Shown: positions 5,584-5,903 of the stretch, one piece after another | Position numbering within the stretch: the first letter of the stretch is position 1 | Layout of the letters: each line of letters starts with the position of its first letter | NCBI GenBank assembly: GCA_948435975.1 | Contig: CAOJHG010000155.1 | Coordinates: 1 to 5,903 of the forward strand | Direction: 5' to 3' | Length of the DNA stretch: 5,903 bases | Source: an uncultured Oscillibacter sp. | GTDB lineage: Bacteria; Bacillota; Clostridia; Oscillospirales; Oscillospiraceae | The notes under the pieces: generated by a model | Databases searched by the model: none | Told to the model about the DNA's origin: nothing | The model's input: the letters and a program-made list of their open reading frames with translations, nothing else | Translations under genes and position numbers: made by a program

Positions 5584-5903
5584 ATGAATCCAAATTACTT
5601 GGACAAAGGCAATCTGCAAATATTTGTGACTGCGGGGGAGTCCCCCATCCCCGGCGCACGGGTTCGGATCAGCGACCCTCAGAATGGCGCAGTGCTGGAG
5701 GAGACCGTCACCGATTCCTCTGGACAGACTCCCTTTATCGAGCTGCCCGCACCGCCTATGGAATGGTCAGTAGTGGAAGAGGCGTCGAACCAGCGGCCCT
5801 ATGCCGTCTATAACGTCACCGTTTCCGCCGGAGGCTGGCAGACGCTTCACATCAGCGGCGTGGAGCTGCTTCCGGCCGGCCGTTCCGTCCAGCGCATGGA
5901 CCT
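5584..5903 (+). CDS. N-terminus of a SleC-like spore cortex-lytic protein (partial)
   Basis: Open to the right edge; 106 full codons are visible. The segment begins MNPNYLDKGNLQIFVTAG and forms one beta-sandwich domain of the carboxypeptidase-regulatory/CarboxypepD type. It has an early PIPGARVRI strand, VTDSSGQTPFIELPAPP (52-68), then RPYAVYNVTVSAGGW and GVELLPAGRSVQ. From memory, the pattern 'dSSGqT..i.LPAP' followed by 'RPYa.Y.vtv...G' and 'v.LLP' is characteristic of the N-terminal domain of clostridial SleC-type cortex-lytic pre-pro-proteins and related peptidoglycan-binding proteins. There is no signal peptide. The catalytic (lytic transglycosylase/SpoIID-like) part, if present, lies beyond the window. 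Divergence from two Csp proteases supports the assignment, since Csp enzymes activate pro-SleC by cleavage. It may instead be another spore-associated paralogue sharing this domain. Confidence 0.65.
   Translation, partial: MNPNYLDKGNLQIFVTAGESPIPGARVRISDPQNGAVLEETVTDSSGQTPFIELPAPPMEWSVVEEASNQRPYAVYNVTVSAGGWQTLHISGVELLPAGRSVQRMD

Noticed and set aside
1..5903. CRISPR array, insertion sequence or transposase
   Set aside because: No regularly spaced repeats and no transposase-like translation were seen on either strand.

Overview
The window looks like a piece of chromosome from an anaerobic, spore-forming member of the Clostridia. The GC-rich composition (judged by eye), the FchA/FolD one-carbon pair and the Csp-type proteases suggest an Oscillospiraceae relative (Flavonifractor- or Lawsonibacter-like). 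That assignment is inference from gene content, not a database match.

Layout from left to right. Bases 1-1376, minus strand, hold a two-gene one-carbon operon: fchA (FTCD_C-type cyclodeaminase/cyclohydrolase, TTG start) followed after 5 bases by folD, which runs off the left edge. A perfect sigma-A promoter (TTGACA, 17 bases, TATAAT) sits at 1456-1484. Diverging from it is tRNA-Leu(UAG) at 1613-1696 with its own promoter, CCA-encoding 3' end and a rho-independent terminator. Bases 1755-2175 carry no recognisable gene but several inverted repeats.

Bases 2176-5446, minus strand, hold two tandem, tightly coupled S8 subtilases of the Clostridium Csp type (prodomain, protease, inserted beta-rich domain, no signal peptide). 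Both keep the Asp-His-Ser triad. Transcribed away from them at 5584 is the start of a protein whose N-terminal beta-sandwich resembles the N-terminus of SleC-type spore cortex-lytic proteins.

The right-hand part is best read as a spore germination locus. In C. perfringens and C. difficile, Csp proteases cleave pro-SleC so that it can degrade spore cortex. Here the candidate proteases and the candidate substrate diverge from a shared 137-base region with sporulation-like promoter motifs. The left-hand part is housekeeping: folate one-carbon interconversion and translation.
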